DNA of 64,000 nucleotides from Flavobacterium pectinovorum (GCF_022802975.1 NZ_JAFEVZ010000017.1:27549-91548), one strand, 5' to 3'; positions 26,107 through 35,712 are shown, numbered from the stretch's first letter. Notes: generated from the letters alone by a model not told the origin. Program-made: numbers and translations.

Positions 26107-27297
26107 ATGACAAGTTTGTTGGTAATTATAGTTTTAGTTTTATTAGCAGTTGCGTTATGGCAATTGACCAAGATATTTGATCTTACTCAGGTAGGGTCTT
26201 CTTCGGACGATTCTCAGGTAGCATCTGATAATGATAACAATGTTCAGGGATACATTATGTTTGGCTTCTTGGCATTCATTTATATATTCACTATTTACGG
26301 TTTACTAAAATGGGGTAATTTAGCACTTCATACACCTGCTTCAGAGCATGGACTTTTAGTAGATAGTTTAATGAATATTACTTGGGTATTGATTTTTACT
26401 GTTCAGGTTATTACTCAAGGTTTGTTGTATTGGTTTTCTTTTAAATACAAAGGGAATAAAGATAAAAAAGCTTTATTTTTTGCTGATAGTAATAAATTAG
26501 AAGCAATCTGGAGTATTATTCCATCTGTTGTTTTAGCTGTTTTAATCCTTTATGGATTGTACGCCTGGAATAACATTATGTTTGTTGATAAAGACGAAGA
26601 TGTAGTTGAAATTGAACTTTATGCACAACAATTTAAATGGACTGCACGTTATGCTGGACAAGATAATGTGTTAGGAAAAGCCAACGTTCGTTTGATTGAA
26701 GGTATTAATACATTAGGTGTTGATATGTCTGATCCTAATGCTCAGGATGATATTGTAGTAACTGAATTGCATATTCCTAAAGGAAAGAAAGTACATTTCA
26801 AAATGCGCTCTCAGGACGTTTTACACTCAGCTTATTTTCCTCATTTTAGAGCGCAAATGAACTGTGTTCCTGGGATGGTTACAGAATTTGCATTTGTTCC
26901 AACTTACACAACTGCTGAATATAGAGAATTACCTTTTATGGTTCAAAAAGTGGCTAATATCAATAAACTTAGAAATGAAAAAAGTGCTGAGTTAGTTGCA
27001 AAAGGAGGTACAGCTTTAGATCCTTATACATTTGATTACTTATTGTTGTGTAATAAAATTTGTGGAGCTTCTCACTACAATATGCAAATGAAAGTTGTGG
27101 TAGATTCACCAGAAGATTATAAAAAATGGCTAAGTGAGAAAACAACTTTAGCTCAGGATATTAAAGCTGCAGCTGCGGCTGAGAAACCAGCTGAAGGAGC
27201 TGAGGCAACTACAGATACAACTGCTAAAGTAAAAGATACTGTAAAAGCAGTTATCGATACTGTTAAAGCAGCTGTAGCAAAAGTTGCAGTTAAATAA
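26107..27297 (+). CDS. coxB: cytochrome c oxidase subunit II (CuA subunit)
   Basis: This 396-residue protein has extra N-terminal membrane segments (TSLLVIIVLVLLAVALW at 2-18 and one near 48-68) before the two usual ones (about 85-110 and 138-163). The soluble CuA domain (about 175-345) carries DVLHSAYFP (His near 240) and CNKICGASHYNM (Cys near 315 and 319, then His and Met), so all CuA ligands are present. The position between the cysteines that is usually Glu is Lys. The tail after about residue 350 is Ala/Lys-rich and probably disordered. It is followed directly by coxA. Confidence 0.94.
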   Translation: MTSLLVIIVLVLLAVALWQLTKIFDLTQVGSSSDDSQVASDNDNNVQGYIMFGFLAFIYIFTIYGLLKWGNLALHTPASEHGLLVDSLMNITWVLIFTVQVITQGLLYWFSFKYKGNKDKKALFFADSNKLEAIWSIIPSVVLAVLILYGLYAWNNIMFVDKDEDVVEIELYAQQFKWTARYAGQDNVLGKANVRLIEGINTLGVDMSDPNAQDDIVVTELHIPKGKKVHFKMRSQDVLHSAYFPHFRAQMNCVPGMVTEFAFVPTYTTAEYRELPFMVQKVANINKLRNEKSAELVAKGGTALDPYTFDYLLLCNKICGASHYNMQMKVVVDSPEDYKKWLSEKTTLAQDIKAAAAAEKPAEGAEATTDTTAKVKDTVKAVIDTVKAAVAKVAVK

Positions 27298-27327
27298 TAT
27301 TATTAAGAAAATTTAAAGTACACATAT

Positions 27328-29130
27328 ATGTCAGCAGAAGCGCACGGTCACGATCACGGACACGATCACGAGCACGAACATCATCATAAAGACACGTTCA
27401 TTACTAAATATATTTTTAGTATTGATCACAAAATGATCGCTAAGCAATACTTGATTACCGGTATTATTATGGGGATTATTGGTATAGCAATGTCTTTGCT
27501 TTTCAGAATGCAATTGGCTTGGCCAGAAGAGTCTTTTAAAATTTTTAATGTTTTATTAGGAGATAAATTTGCACCTGATGGTGTGATGGCCAATGATATT
27601 TATTTGGCTTTAGTTACAATTCACGGAACCATTATGGTATTCTTTGTACTAACAGCAGGTTTAAGTGGAACTTTTAGTAATTTACTTATTCCGCTTCAGA
27701 TTGGTGCAAGAGATATGGCTTCAGGATTCATGAATATGATTTCTTACTGGTTATTTTTCTTATCAGCTGTAGTAATGTTGTGTTCTTTATTTGTTGAAGC
27801 TGGACCAGCTTCTGCAGGATGGACAATTTATCCTCCATTAAGTGCTTTACCTCAAGCGATTCCAGGATCTGGAACAGGTATGACTTTATGGTTAGTTTCA
27901 ATGGCAATATTTATCGCATCTTCATTAATGGGTTCTTTAAATTACATTGTTACAGTTATAAACCTAAGAACTAAAGGAATGTCTATGACAAGACTTCCAC
28001 TTACTATCTGGACATTCTTCGTAACTGCTATTATTGGAGTTATCTCATTTCCGGTTTTATTATCAGCGGCTTTATTATTAATTTTCGATAGAAGTTTTGG
28101 TACTTCATTCTTCCTTTCAGATATTTACATAGCTGGAGAGGTTTTACATTACCAAGGTGGTTCTCCTGTATTGTTTGAACACTTATTCTGGTTCTTAGGG
28201 CACCCTGAGGTTTACATCGTAATCTTACCAGCAATGGGTCTTGTTTCTGAAATTATGGCTACGAACTCTCGTAAACCAATCTTTGGATACAGAGCGATGA
28301 TTATGTCTGTTCTTGCAATTGCATTTTTATCTACAATTGTTTGGGGTCACCACATGTTCCTTTCAGGAATGAATCCTTTCTTAGGATCGGTATTTACTTT
28401 TACTACATTATTGATTGCAATTCCATCTGCTGTAAAAGCATTTAACTGGATTACTACTTTGTGGAAAGGTAACTTACAATTTAACCCTGCAATGTTGTTC
28501 TCAATCGGAATGGTTTCTACTTTCATCACTGGAGGTTTAACAGGAATCATTTTAGGAGATAGTACTTTAGATATTAACGTTCATGATACTTACTTCGTTA
28601 TTGCTCACTTTCACTTAGTAATGGGTATCTCTGCGCTTTACGGAATGTTTGCTGGTATTTACCACTGGTTCCCTAAGATGTACGGAAGAATGTTAAACAA
28701 AAATTTAGGTTATATTCACTTCTGGATTACTGCAGTTTGTGCCTATGGAGTTTTCTTCCCAATGCACTTTATCGGATTAGCAGGTCTTCCAAGACGTTAT
28801 TATACAAACACAAACTTCCCATTATTCGATGATTTACAAAATGTGAATGTTTTAATTACTACATTTGCTCTTGTAGGAGGTGCGTTCCAATTAGTGTTCT
28901 TATACAACTTCTTTAGTAGTATTTTCTACGGTAAGAAAGCGGTTCAGAACCCATGGAAATCTACAACTTTAGAGTGGACAACTCCGGTTGAGCATATTCA
29001 CGGTAACTGGCCAGGAGAAATTCCTCACGTATATCGTTGGCCGTATGACTACAGTAACCCAAATCATGATGTAGATTTTGTGCCGCAAAATGTACCAATG
29101 AAAGAAGGTGAAGAAGTTTTACACCACTAA
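27328..29130 (+). CDS. coxA: cytochrome c oxidase subunit I (heme-copper oxidase, A type)
   Basis: This 600-residue protein has about 12 transmembrane segments and the heme a3-CuB ligands: HPEVYIVILP (His-Tyr pair plus the Glu-type proton path), WGHHMF and HDTYFVIAHFHLVMG. The N terminus is a cytoplasmic His/Asp-rich tail with nine histidines in the first 20 residues. It should form the catalytic core of an aa3-type oxidase, coupled to alternative complex III upstream. A terminator follows at 29142-29168. Subunit III and IV genes lie 20 kb away at 48450-50435. Confidence 0.96.
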   Translation: MSAEAHGHDHGHDHEHEHHHKDTFITKYIFSIDHKMIAKQYLITGIIMGIIGIAMSLLFRMQLAWPEESFKIFNVLLGDKFAPDGVMANDIYLALVTIHGTIMVFFVLTAGLSGTFSNLLIPLQIGARDMASGFMNMISYWLFFLSAVVMLCSLFVEAGPASAGWTIYPPLSALPQAIPGSGTGMTLWLVSMAIFIASSLMGSLNYIVTVINLRTKGMSMTRLPLTIWTFFVTAIIGVISFPVLLSAALLLIFDRSFGTSFFLSDIYIAGEVLHYQGGSPVLFEHLFWFLGHPEVYIVILPAMGLVSEIMATNSRKPIFGYRAMIMSVLAIAFLSTIVWGHHMFLSGMNPFLGSVFTFTTLLIAIPSAVKAFNWITTLWKGNLQFNPAMLFSIGMVSTFITGGLTGIILGDSTLDINVHDTYFVIAHFHLVMGISALYGMFAGIYHWFPKMYGRMLNKNLGYIHFWITAVCAYGVFFPMHFIGLAGLPRRYYTNTNFPLFDDLQNVNVLITTFALVGGAFQLVFLYNFFSSIFYGKKAVQNPWKSTTLEWTTPVEHIHGNWPGEIPHVYRWPYDYSNPNHDVDFVPQNVPMKEGEEVLHH

Positions 29131-29141
29131 AAATATTTTAA

Positions 29142-29168
29142 AAGGCCATCAGAAATGATGGTCTTTTT
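29142..29168 (+). terminator. terminator of the respiratory operon
   Basis: AGGCCATC (29143-29150) pairs with GATGGTCT (29157-29164) with one G-U pair, followed by TTTTT. Confidence 0.78.
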
Positions 29169-29203
29169 GTTTTGTAAAAGTTTTATCTCTGAACTTTTAC
29201 TGT

Positions 29204-29233
29204 TTTACATACTGATTACTTTGTATATCTTTG
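29204..29233 (+). promoter_or_regulatory. promoter of ruvB, possibly leaderless
   Basis: TATCTTTG at 29226-29233 lies four bases before the ruvB ATG at 29238, with a weak TTTA box at 29204-29207 (18-base spacer). The transcript would begin at or next to the start codon. Confidence 0.55.
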
Positions 29234-29237
29234 TAAA

Positions 29238-30260
29238 ATGAATGAAAATCTAGATCCTACCACAAAAGGATACAACCCAGAAGAGTTAGATCTTGAAAAA
29301 AGATTACGTCCGCTGTCATTTGATGATTTTGCAGGACAAGACCAGGTATTAGAAAATTTAAAGGTTTTTGTTGCTGCAGCAAATCAACGTGGGGAAGCAT
29401 TGGATCACGCACTTTTTCATGGACCTCCCGGTCTGGGGAAAACCACTTTAGCTAATATTTTGGCAAATGAACTTGAAGTTGGAATTAAAATTACTTCTGG
29501 TCCTGTTTTGGATAAACCAGGTGATTTAGCGGGTTTACTGACAAATCTCGATGAAAGAGATGTTTTATTCATTGATGAAATTCATCGTTTAAGCCCTATT
29601 GTTGAAGAGTACTTGTATTCTGCAATGGAAGACTTCAAGATTGATATTATGATTGAATCAGGTCCTAATGCCAGAACGGTTCAAATCAATTTAAATCCTT
29701 TTACATTAATTGGAGCGACTACCCGTTCAGGATTATTAACAGCACCAATGCGTGCCCGTTTCGGAATATCTTCCCGTTTACAATATTATACAACAGAGCT
29801 TTTGACAAGTATTGTTGAAAGAAGCTCTTCTATACTTAAAATGCCCATTTCATTAGACGCTGCCATTGAAATAGCTGGTCGCAGTCGTGGTACACCTCGT
29901 ATTGCTAATGCATTGTTGCGAAGAGTACGTGATTTTGCGCAAATAAAAGGGAATGGGACTATTGATTTGGAAATTGCACGTTATGCTCTAAAAGCACTTA
30001 ACGTAGACGCACATGGTCTTGATGAAATGGATAATAAAATATTGCTTACAATTATAAATAAATTCAAAGGCGGCCCTGTTGGTCTCTCTACTTTGGCAAC
30101 AGCAGTTTCTGAAAGCAGCGAAACTATTGAAGAAGTTTATGAACCATTTTTAATTCAGGAAGGTTTTATTATGCGTACTCCGCGAGGGCGTGAAGTTACT
30201 GATAAAGCTTATAAACATTTGGGTAAAATAAATACTAATATTCAAGGAGGATTGTTTTAA
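29238..30260 (+). CDS. ruvB: Holliday junction branch migration ATPase RuvB
   Basis: This 340-residue AAA+ protein has Walker A GPPGLGKTT, Walker B LFIDEIHR and the sensor segment GATTRSGLLTAPMRARFG, all diagnostic for RuvB. The C-terminal winged helix carries GPVGLSTLA and FIMRTPRGREVT. RuvB hexamers drive branch migration of Holliday junctions together with RuvA, which is encoded at 35713-36294. It is followed after 11 bases by the P450 gene. Confidence 0.98.
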   Translation: MNENLDPTTKGYNPEELDLEKRLRPLSFDDFAGQDQVLENLKVFVAAANQRGEALDHALFHGPPGLGKTTLANILANELEVGIKITSGPVLDKPGDLAGLLTNLDERDVLFIDEIHRLSPIVEEYLYSAMEDFKIDIMIESGPNARTVQINLNPFTLIGATTRSGLLTAPMRARFGISSRLQYYTTELLTSIVERSSSILKMPISLDAAIEIAGRSRGTPRIANALLRRVRDFAQIKGNGTIDLEIARYALKALNVDAHGLDEMDNKILLTIINKFKGGPVGLSTLATAVSESSETIEEVYEPFLIQEGFIMRTPRGREVTDKAYKHLGKINTNIQGGLF

Positions 30261-30271
30261 TTTATTATTCA

Positions 30272-31618
30272 ATGTCTGAGAGTAAAAAATATAGTTATCC
30301 AAGCAAACTTTCAATTATAAGATTTTTTTTGGATGCTGAAGGAGTGCGTAAAAATCCTATTCCGTTTCATAATATATATTTTAATGATTTAGGGGATTCC
30401 TTTTCTATTAGAATTGGAAAATCAAAATATATCATTTTATCCAGAGACAATGATGTTGCCGAATATATTTTACAGAAAAATCAGAAGAATTATCATAAAT
30501 CAAAGTTTCAGTCTGTATATCTTTCAAAATATTTAGGTAAAGGACTTTTAACAGTTGATGGTGAATTTTGGCTAAAACAAAGACGTCTTATTCAACCGGC
30601 TTTTCATAAGCAAAAAATGAATCAGTTGGTTGAAAATATGGAGAGGACTGTTATTTCTGAACTTAATGATTTAGTTGAGGAAAAACCTATTAATCTTTTT
30701 CCTGTAATGAGTGAATTGGCTTTTAATGTTGTGGCTAAATCATTATTTCAACTTTCTACTTCTGATGAAAAATTAAATCGTATAAAATTTATTATCGAAG
30801 AAGTTCAGAATTTCTTAATCAAAGAAATTAGGCTTCCTCATAAAGCATGGTGGTTTTCAATTAGTGGTCAAGTGAAAAAGCATCTTGATCTTGCTGATGA
30901 AAATAATAAAATTATTAAGGGAATTATAGAAGAAAGAGTTGATTCAAAAAACGAAGTTAATGATTTGTTGAATATGCTTCTTGAAACACGTTATGAGGAT
31001 AGTGGTGAAGGAATGTCTGTTGAGCAATTAATAGATGAAATAAAAATCCTTTTTATTGCCGGGCATGAAACAACTGCAAATGCGCTGACTTTTACTTTAC
31101 ATCTTTTAGGAAATAACCCTGATGTGCAGCAGAAAATATTTGATGAAATTGTGAAAATCGAATCAGAGACTGATAATGTTGTAGAGCAGCTTCAAAAAAT
31201 GACTTATATAAATGCAGTTTTAAATGAATCTATGCGATTGTATCCGCCCGCCTGGATTACGGATAGAGAGAATGTAGAAGATGATAGGTTGGGAGATTTT
31301 AATATTAAAAAAGGAACTCTGATTGGAGTTTCTTTTTATGAATTGCATCGTAATCCTAAATATTGGGAAAATCCAAATGAATTTATTCCGGAACGTTTTC
31401 TTGGTGAACAAAAAAAGAAGTCGCTGCAATATTTTTATCCTTTTGGAGCCGGACCAAGAATGTGTATTGGGACAGGGTTTGCGATTTATGAAATGTGTCT
31501 GACACTTTCTTATATTATAAAAAGATATATAATTAAATCTACTAAAACGGATATTCAGTTTAATCCGTTAATTACTTTAAAACCAGTTGGAGCTGAAGTT
31601 TTATTTTTAAAAAGATGA
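30272..31618 (+). CDS. cytochrome P450 monooxygenase
   Basis: This 448-residue protein has the P450 heme-binding motif FGAGPRMCIGTGFA with the thiolate Cys near residue 397, the I-helix motif AGHETTAN near residue 263, and the ExxR motif (NESMRLYPPAW). No membrane anchor is visible, so it is probably soluble. The substrate is unknown; the closest look is to CYP102/CYP4-type fatty acid hydroxylases, by pattern only. No redox partner gene is adjacent. It overlaps queG by four bases (ATGA), so the two are translationally coupled. Confidence 0.93.
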   Translation: MSESKKYSYPSKLSIIRFFLDAEGVRKNPIPFHNIYFNDLGDSFSIRIGKSKYIILSRDNDVAEYILQKNQKNYHKSKFQSVYLSKYLGKGLLTVDGEFWLKQRRLIQPAFHKQKMNQLVENMERTVISELNDLVEEKPINLFPVMSELAFNVVAKSLFQLSTSDEKLNRIKFIIEEVQNFLIKEIRLPHKAWWFSISGQVKKHLDLADENNKIIKGIIEERVDSKNEVNDLLNMLLETRYEDSGEGMSVEQLIDEIKILFIAGHETTANALTFTLHLLGNNPDVQQKIFDEIVKIESETDNVVEQLQKMTYINAVLNESMRLYPPAWITDRENVEDDRLGDFNIKKGTLIGVSFYELHRNPKYWENPNEFIPERFLGEQKKKSLQYFYPFGAGPRMCIGTGFAIYEMCLTLSYIIKRYIIKSTKTDIQFNPLITLKPVGAEVLFLKR

Positions 31619-32541
31619 GTATTAATTCTAAAGAAAAATATTCGAAATTTATTAAATCTGAAGCGAAACGACTTGGTTTCATTTCTTGTGGAATATCTAA
31701 AGCAGGATTTCTCGAAGAAGAAGCTCCTCGTTTGGAAAAATGGTTAAAAAATAATCATAATGGTCAAATGGGGTATATGGAAAACCATTTTGATAAGCGC
31801 TTAGACCCAACATTATTGGTTGATGATGCTAAAAGTGTGGTTTCACTTTTATTAAATTATTACCCTGCTGAATTTCAAAATAGCGAAAGTTTCAAGATTT
31901 CAAAATATGCGTATGGTCAGGATTATCATTTTGTTATTAAAGAAAAACTAAAAGAATTTCTTCATTCAATTCAGGAAAACATTGGAGATGTTTCGGGGCG
32001 TGCTTTTGTCGATTCAGCTCCGGTTCTGGATAGAGCATGGGCAGCAAAAAGCGGTTTGGGATGGATTGGTAAAAGCAGTAATTTATTAACTCAAAAAGTA
32101 GGCTCATTTTATTTTATTGCAGAACTTATTTTAGATTTGGATTTAGAATACGATCATGCAGTAACGGATCATTGCGGCTCATGTACAGCCTGTATCGATG
32201 CTTGTCCAACTCAGGCGATAGTTGCTCCTTATGTAGTGGACGGAAGCAAATGCATTTCTTATTATACAATAGAACTCAAAGAAAATATTCCATACGAAAT
32301 GAAAGGCAAGTTTGATGAGTGGATGTTTGGCTGTGATACCTGTCAGGATGTTTGTCCGTGGAATCGTTTTTCGAAACCGCATTCAGAACCTTTGTTTAAT
32401 GCAAATCCTGAGTTGCTTTCTTTTTCTAAAAAAGACTGGATTGAAATAACAGAGGAAACCTTTCGGTTGGTTTTTAAAAATTCTCCTGTCAAGAGAACTA
32501 AGTTTGATGGTTTAAGAAGAAATATTAAATTTTTAGAATAA
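31615..32541 (+). CDS. queG: epoxyqueuosine reductase QueG
   Basis: This 308-residue protein has two [4Fe-4S] motifs, CGSCTACIDACPTQAI and CDTCQDVCPWN, and the conserved VDSAPVLDRAWAAKSGLGW segment, the signature of QueG. The enzyme uses cobalamin to reduce epoxyqueuosine to queuosine in the wobble base of GUN-anticodon tRNAs. The ATG overlaps the P450 stop codon. No other queuosine gene is near. Confidence 0.96.
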   Translation: MSINSKEKYSKFIKSEAKRLGFISCGISKAGFLEEEAPRLEKWLKNNHNGQMGYMENHFDKRLDPTLLVDDAKSVVSLLLNYYPAEFQNSESFKISKYAYGQDYHFVIKEKLKEFLHSIQENIGDVSGRAFVDSAPVLDRAWAAKSGLGWIGKSSNLLTQKVGSFYFIAELILDLDLEYDHAVTDHCGSCTACIDACPTQAIVAPYVVDGSKCISYYTIELKENIPYEMKGKFDEWMFGCDTCQDVCPWNRFSKPHSEPLFNANPELLSFSKKDWIEITEETFRLVFKNSPVKRTKFDGLRRNIKFLE

Positions 32542-32543
32542 TG

Positions 32544-32576
32544 AAAAGATCTTTCAGTTTAAGAAAGATCTTTTTA
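32544..32576 (+). terminator. terminator after queG
   Basis: AAAAGATCTTTC (32544-32555) and GAAAGATCTTTT (32563-32574) form a stem with a 7-base loop, followed by T-rich sequence. Confidence 0.8.
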
Positions 32577-32773
32577 TTTCAGGTTTAATGTAAAAACGTT
32601 GTGTTTTTCATAAAAAAGAGCTTGTGAAATATTCTTTTGTTTCAGAGAATATTTCGAAACAGTTAAATATGTTCTAATGTTTTAAAAATGAATTTATTAG
32701 GTGTTAAAAAATATAGGAACTTCTTTTTTGTGTTCAATTTTTTTTAACTTTATAAATCTAAAATTTTTCAGAT

Positions 32774-33199
32774 ATGACTGTAAATCAAATACTAAACGCA
32801 AAAGGAAAAAATGTTTATTCCATACATTCAACAACAACTGTTTATGAAGCACTGAAAGTAATGGGCGAAAAGAATATTGGAGCTATATTGGTTATTGACG
32901 GTACTGAGTTAAAAGGAATATTGTCAGAAAGAGATTATGCTCGAAAAATTGTTTTAAAGGATAAATCATCAAAAGAGACTTTCGTTGATGAGATCATGGA
33001 AAGTACTATTTTTACTGTGAAACTTTCGGATAATCTAGAAGCCTGCATGGAGCTTATGAGTACTAAACGTATTAGACATTTACCAGTTTTAGAAAACGAA
33101 ATTGTGATAGGAGTTATTTCGATCAGCGATGTTGTAAAGGCAATTATTGAATTACAAAATGACACTATAAATCATCTGAATTCTTATATTTCGCAATAA
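32774..33199 (+). CDS. CBS-domain protein
   Basis: This 141-residue protein is made of two CBS domains (about 10-65 and 73-130). The first carries NIGAILVIDGTELKGILSERD, the second RIRHLPVLENEIVIGVISISD. CBS pairs bind adenosyl ligands and act as energy sensors. No catalytic domain is fused, so it probably regulates another protein. It is alone between a terminator before and one after, 157 bases before maeB. The function in this organism is unknown. Confidence 0.9.
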   Translation: MTVNQILNAKGKNVYSIHSTTTVYEALKVMGEKNIGAILVIDGTELKGILSERDYARKIVLKDKSSKETFVDEIMESTIFTVKLSDNLEACMELMSTKRIRHLPVLENEIVIGVISISDVVKAIIELQNDTINHLNSYISQ

Positions 33200-33223
33200 T
33201 TAGCTTTTATAAATTAAGATTTT

Positions 33224-33257
33224 AAAAATAGTTCAAAATGTTGAGCTATTTTTTTTT
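33224..33257 (+). terminator. terminator after the CBS gene
   Basis: AAATAGTTCAA pairs with TTGAGCTATTT (one G-U pair, loop AATG), followed by a long T-run. Confidence 0.78.
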
Positions 33258-33322
33258 AAGCTGAATTTGAATAATTTTTTGAAAAGAATGCTTAATTGGA
33301 TAATGTTTTAAGACAAGTCTTA

Positions 33323-33330
33323 TATCTTTG
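33323..33330 (+). promoter_or_regulatory. -7 promoter box of maeB
   Basis: TATCTTTG lies 25 bases before the maeB ATG. The upstream TTTG box is not clear. Confidence 0.45.
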
Positions 33331-33355
33331 TAAGACACAATTAAAGTGAAAACGA

Positions 33356-35647
33356 ATGAATAAAGATACGAAAAGAAGAGAAGCGTTATTATATCATGCA
33401 GAACCGACTCCAGGGAAAATTCAGGTAGTTCCAACAAAAAAATATGCAACTCAAAGAGATTTGTCTTTGGCTTACTCACCAGGTGTTGCAGAGCCATGTT
33501 TAGCAATCGCAGAAAATATTGAAGATGTTTATAAATATACAGCAAAAGGAAATTTAGTAGCCGTAATTTCAAACGGTACAGCTGTTTTAGGTCTTGGAGA
33601 TATAGGGCCTGAAGCAGGAAAACCAGTGATGGAAGGAAAAGGCTTGTTGTTTAAAATCTTTTCAGATATCGATGTTTTTGATATTGAAATCGGGACAAAA
33701 GATGTTGAAGAATTTATTCAGACTGTAAAAAATATTGCTCCGACTTTTGGAGGAATTAATCTTGAAGATATTAAAGCTCCCGAATCTTTCGAAATAGAAA
33801 GAAGATTAATAGAAGAACTGGATATTCCGGTAATGCACGATGATCAGCACGGAACAGCGATTATTTCTTCGGCAGCTTTAATTAATGCATTAGAATTAGC
33901 AGGAAAAAAAGCAGAAGATGTGAAAGTGGTAGTTTCCGGTGCGGGATCTGCAGCAATAGCCTGTACAGATTTATATGTTTTGCTGGGAGTTAAAGTAGAG
34001 AATGTTTTAATGTTTAACAGTAAAGGACTTTTAACAAAAGATAATCCTTCGCTTTCAGAATTGCAATTAAAGTATGCTTTGGATGGTGCTAAAATTGATT
34101 TAGCCGAAGCTGTAAAAGATGCTGATGTTTTTATAGGATTGTCTTCAGGGAATATTTTATCTCCTGAAATGTTATTATCAATGGCTGATAATCCAATTGT
34201 GTTTGCGATGGCAAATCCAAATCCGGAGATCGATTATAATTTAGCAGTAGAAACACGCAAAGATGTTATTATGGCTACAGGGCGTTCTGATTTTCCTAAT
34301 CAGGTAAATAATGTTTTAGGGTTTCCTTATATTTTTAGAGGAGCTTTGGATGTTAGGGCTACAAAGATTAATGAAGCGATGAAAATGGCAGCTGTAAAAG
34401 CATTGGCTTCATTAGCGAAACAATCTGTTCCGGAACAGGTTAATGTAGCTTATGGAGCAACAAAATTAGGTTTTGGCCGAGAATATATTATTCCGAAACC
34501 ATTTGATCCAAGATTGATTGCAGTTGTGGCACCTGCTGTAGCAAAAGCAGCTATAGAATCCGGTGTTGCTAAAAACCCCATTACAGACTGGTCTGCTTAT
34601 GAAGAAAAATTGTTAGAACGTTTAGGGAATGACAATAAAATGGTTCGTTTGATTACAAACCGTGCCAAAATGGATCCGAAACGAGTTGTTTTTGCTGAGG
34701 CAGAACATTTAAATGTTTTAAAAGCTGCACAAATTGTACACGAAGAAGGTATAGGTTTTCCAATTTTATTAGGGAATAAAGAAATCATTTTAGAACTTAA
34801 GAAAGAACTTGGTTTTGATGCAGATGTAGAAATTATTGATCCTAAAACAAGTGAAGAAGCAGCAAGGCGTAACAGATTTGCAAATTCATATTGGGAAACA
34901 AGGGAAAGAAGAGGGGTTTCGTTGCTTGATGCTCAGCGATTTATGCGCGAAAGAAATTATTTTGCGGCAATGATGGTAAATGAAGAGGAAGCAGATGGTC
35001 TTGTTACTGGTTTTTCAAGAAGTTATCCTAGTGTAGTAAAACCAATGCTTCAATTAATTGACAAAGCCTCAGGAGCATCACTTGTAGCTACAGCAAATAT
35101 GATGCTGACTTCACGTGGACCAATGTTTTTGTCAGATACAGCCATAAATATTAATCCATCCGCTGAGGATTTGGTTAATATTGCGATTATGACCGCTAAA
35201 ACTGCAAAAATGTTTGGTATTGAACCTGTTATTGCAATGGTTTCGTATTCAAATTTTGGATCATCAACGCATCAGAATGCTTCAAAAATAAGAGAAGCGG
35301 TTACTTATTTACACAAAAATCATCCGGATATGATTGTTGACGGAGAAATTCAGGCCGATTTTGCTTTGAATCCCGAAATGCTTCAGGAGAAATTTCCTTT
35401 TTCTAAACTGGCTGGTAAAAAAGTAAATACACTTGTATTTCCTAACCTCGAGTCAGCCAATATTACGTATAAATTATTAAAAGAGTTGTATCAGGTAAAT
35501 TCTATTGGACCAATTATGATGGGAATGGGCAAACCGGTTCACATTTTTCAATTAGGAGCCAGTGTTGAGGAGATGGTAAATATGGCGGCAATTGCAGTTA
35601 TTGATGCTCAGGGAAAAGAATTGAAGAAAATTAAACAGACGAAATAA
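33356..35647 (+). CDS. maeB: NADP-dependent malic enzyme with C-terminal phosphotransacetylase-like domain
   Basis: This 763-residue protein is of the MaeB type. Residues about 1-430 are the malic enzyme, with SLAYSPGVAEPCLAI near the start, the metal-site segment HDDQHGTAI and the Rossmann motif VVVSGAGSAAIAC. Residues about 435-763 are phosphotransacetylase-like and serve regulation in characterised MaeB. The enzyme decarboxylates malate to pyruvate and yields NADPH in the cytosol. The gene lies upstream of ruvA, which has its own promoter box at 35688-35695. Confidence 0.96.
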   Translation: MNKDTKRREALLYHAEPTPGKIQVVPTKKYATQRDLSLAYSPGVAEPCLAIAENIEDVYKYTAKGNLVAVISNGTAVLGLGDIGPEAGKPVMEGKGLLFKIFSDIDVFDIEIGTKDVEEFIQTVKNIAPTFGGINLEDIKAPESFEIERRLIEELDIPVMHDDQHGTAIISSAALINALELAGKKAEDVKVVVSGAGSAAIACTDLYVLLGVKVENVLMFNSKGLLTKDNPSLSELQLKYALDGAKIDLAEAVKDADVFIGLSSGNILSPEMLLSMADNPIVFAMANPNPEIDYNLAVETRKDVIMATGRSDFPNQVNNVLGFPYIFRGALDVRATKINEAMKMAAVKALASLAKQSVPEQVNVAYGATKLGFGREYIIPKPFDPRLIAVVAPAVAKAAIESGVAKNPITDWSAYEEKLLERLGNDNKMVRLITNRAKMDPKRVVFAEAEHLNVLKAAQIVHEEGIGFPILLGNKEIILELKKELGFDADVEIIDPKTSEEAARRNRFANSYWETRERRGVSLLDAQRFMRERNYFAAMMVNEEEADGLVTGFSRSYPSVVKPMLQLIDKASGASLVATANMMLTSRGPMFLSDTAININPSAEDLVNIAIMTAKTAKMFGIEPVIAMVSYSNFGSSTHQNASKIREAVTYLHKNHPDMIVDGEIQADFALNPEMLQEKFPFSKLAGKKVNTLVFPNLESANITYKLLKELYQVNSIGPIMMGMGKPVHIFQLGASVEEMVNMAAIAVIDAQGKELKKIKQTK

Positions 35648-35687
35648 CTGATGACGTAAGTTGTTGTTAATATTGTCTTAATTTTAT

Positions 35688-35695
35688 TATATTTG
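35688..35695 (+). promoter_or_regulatory. -7 promoter box of ruvA
   Basis: TATATTTG lies 17 bases before the ruvA ATG. No convincing TTTG box is at the usual distance. Confidence 0.5.
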
Positions 35696-35712
35696 GCCCT
35701 ACAAACTATATT

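Noticed and set aside
33246..33572. Open frame of 108 codons on the minus strand across the maeB start
   Set aside because: It overlaps the maeB promoter and coding region and begins inside the malic enzyme domain.
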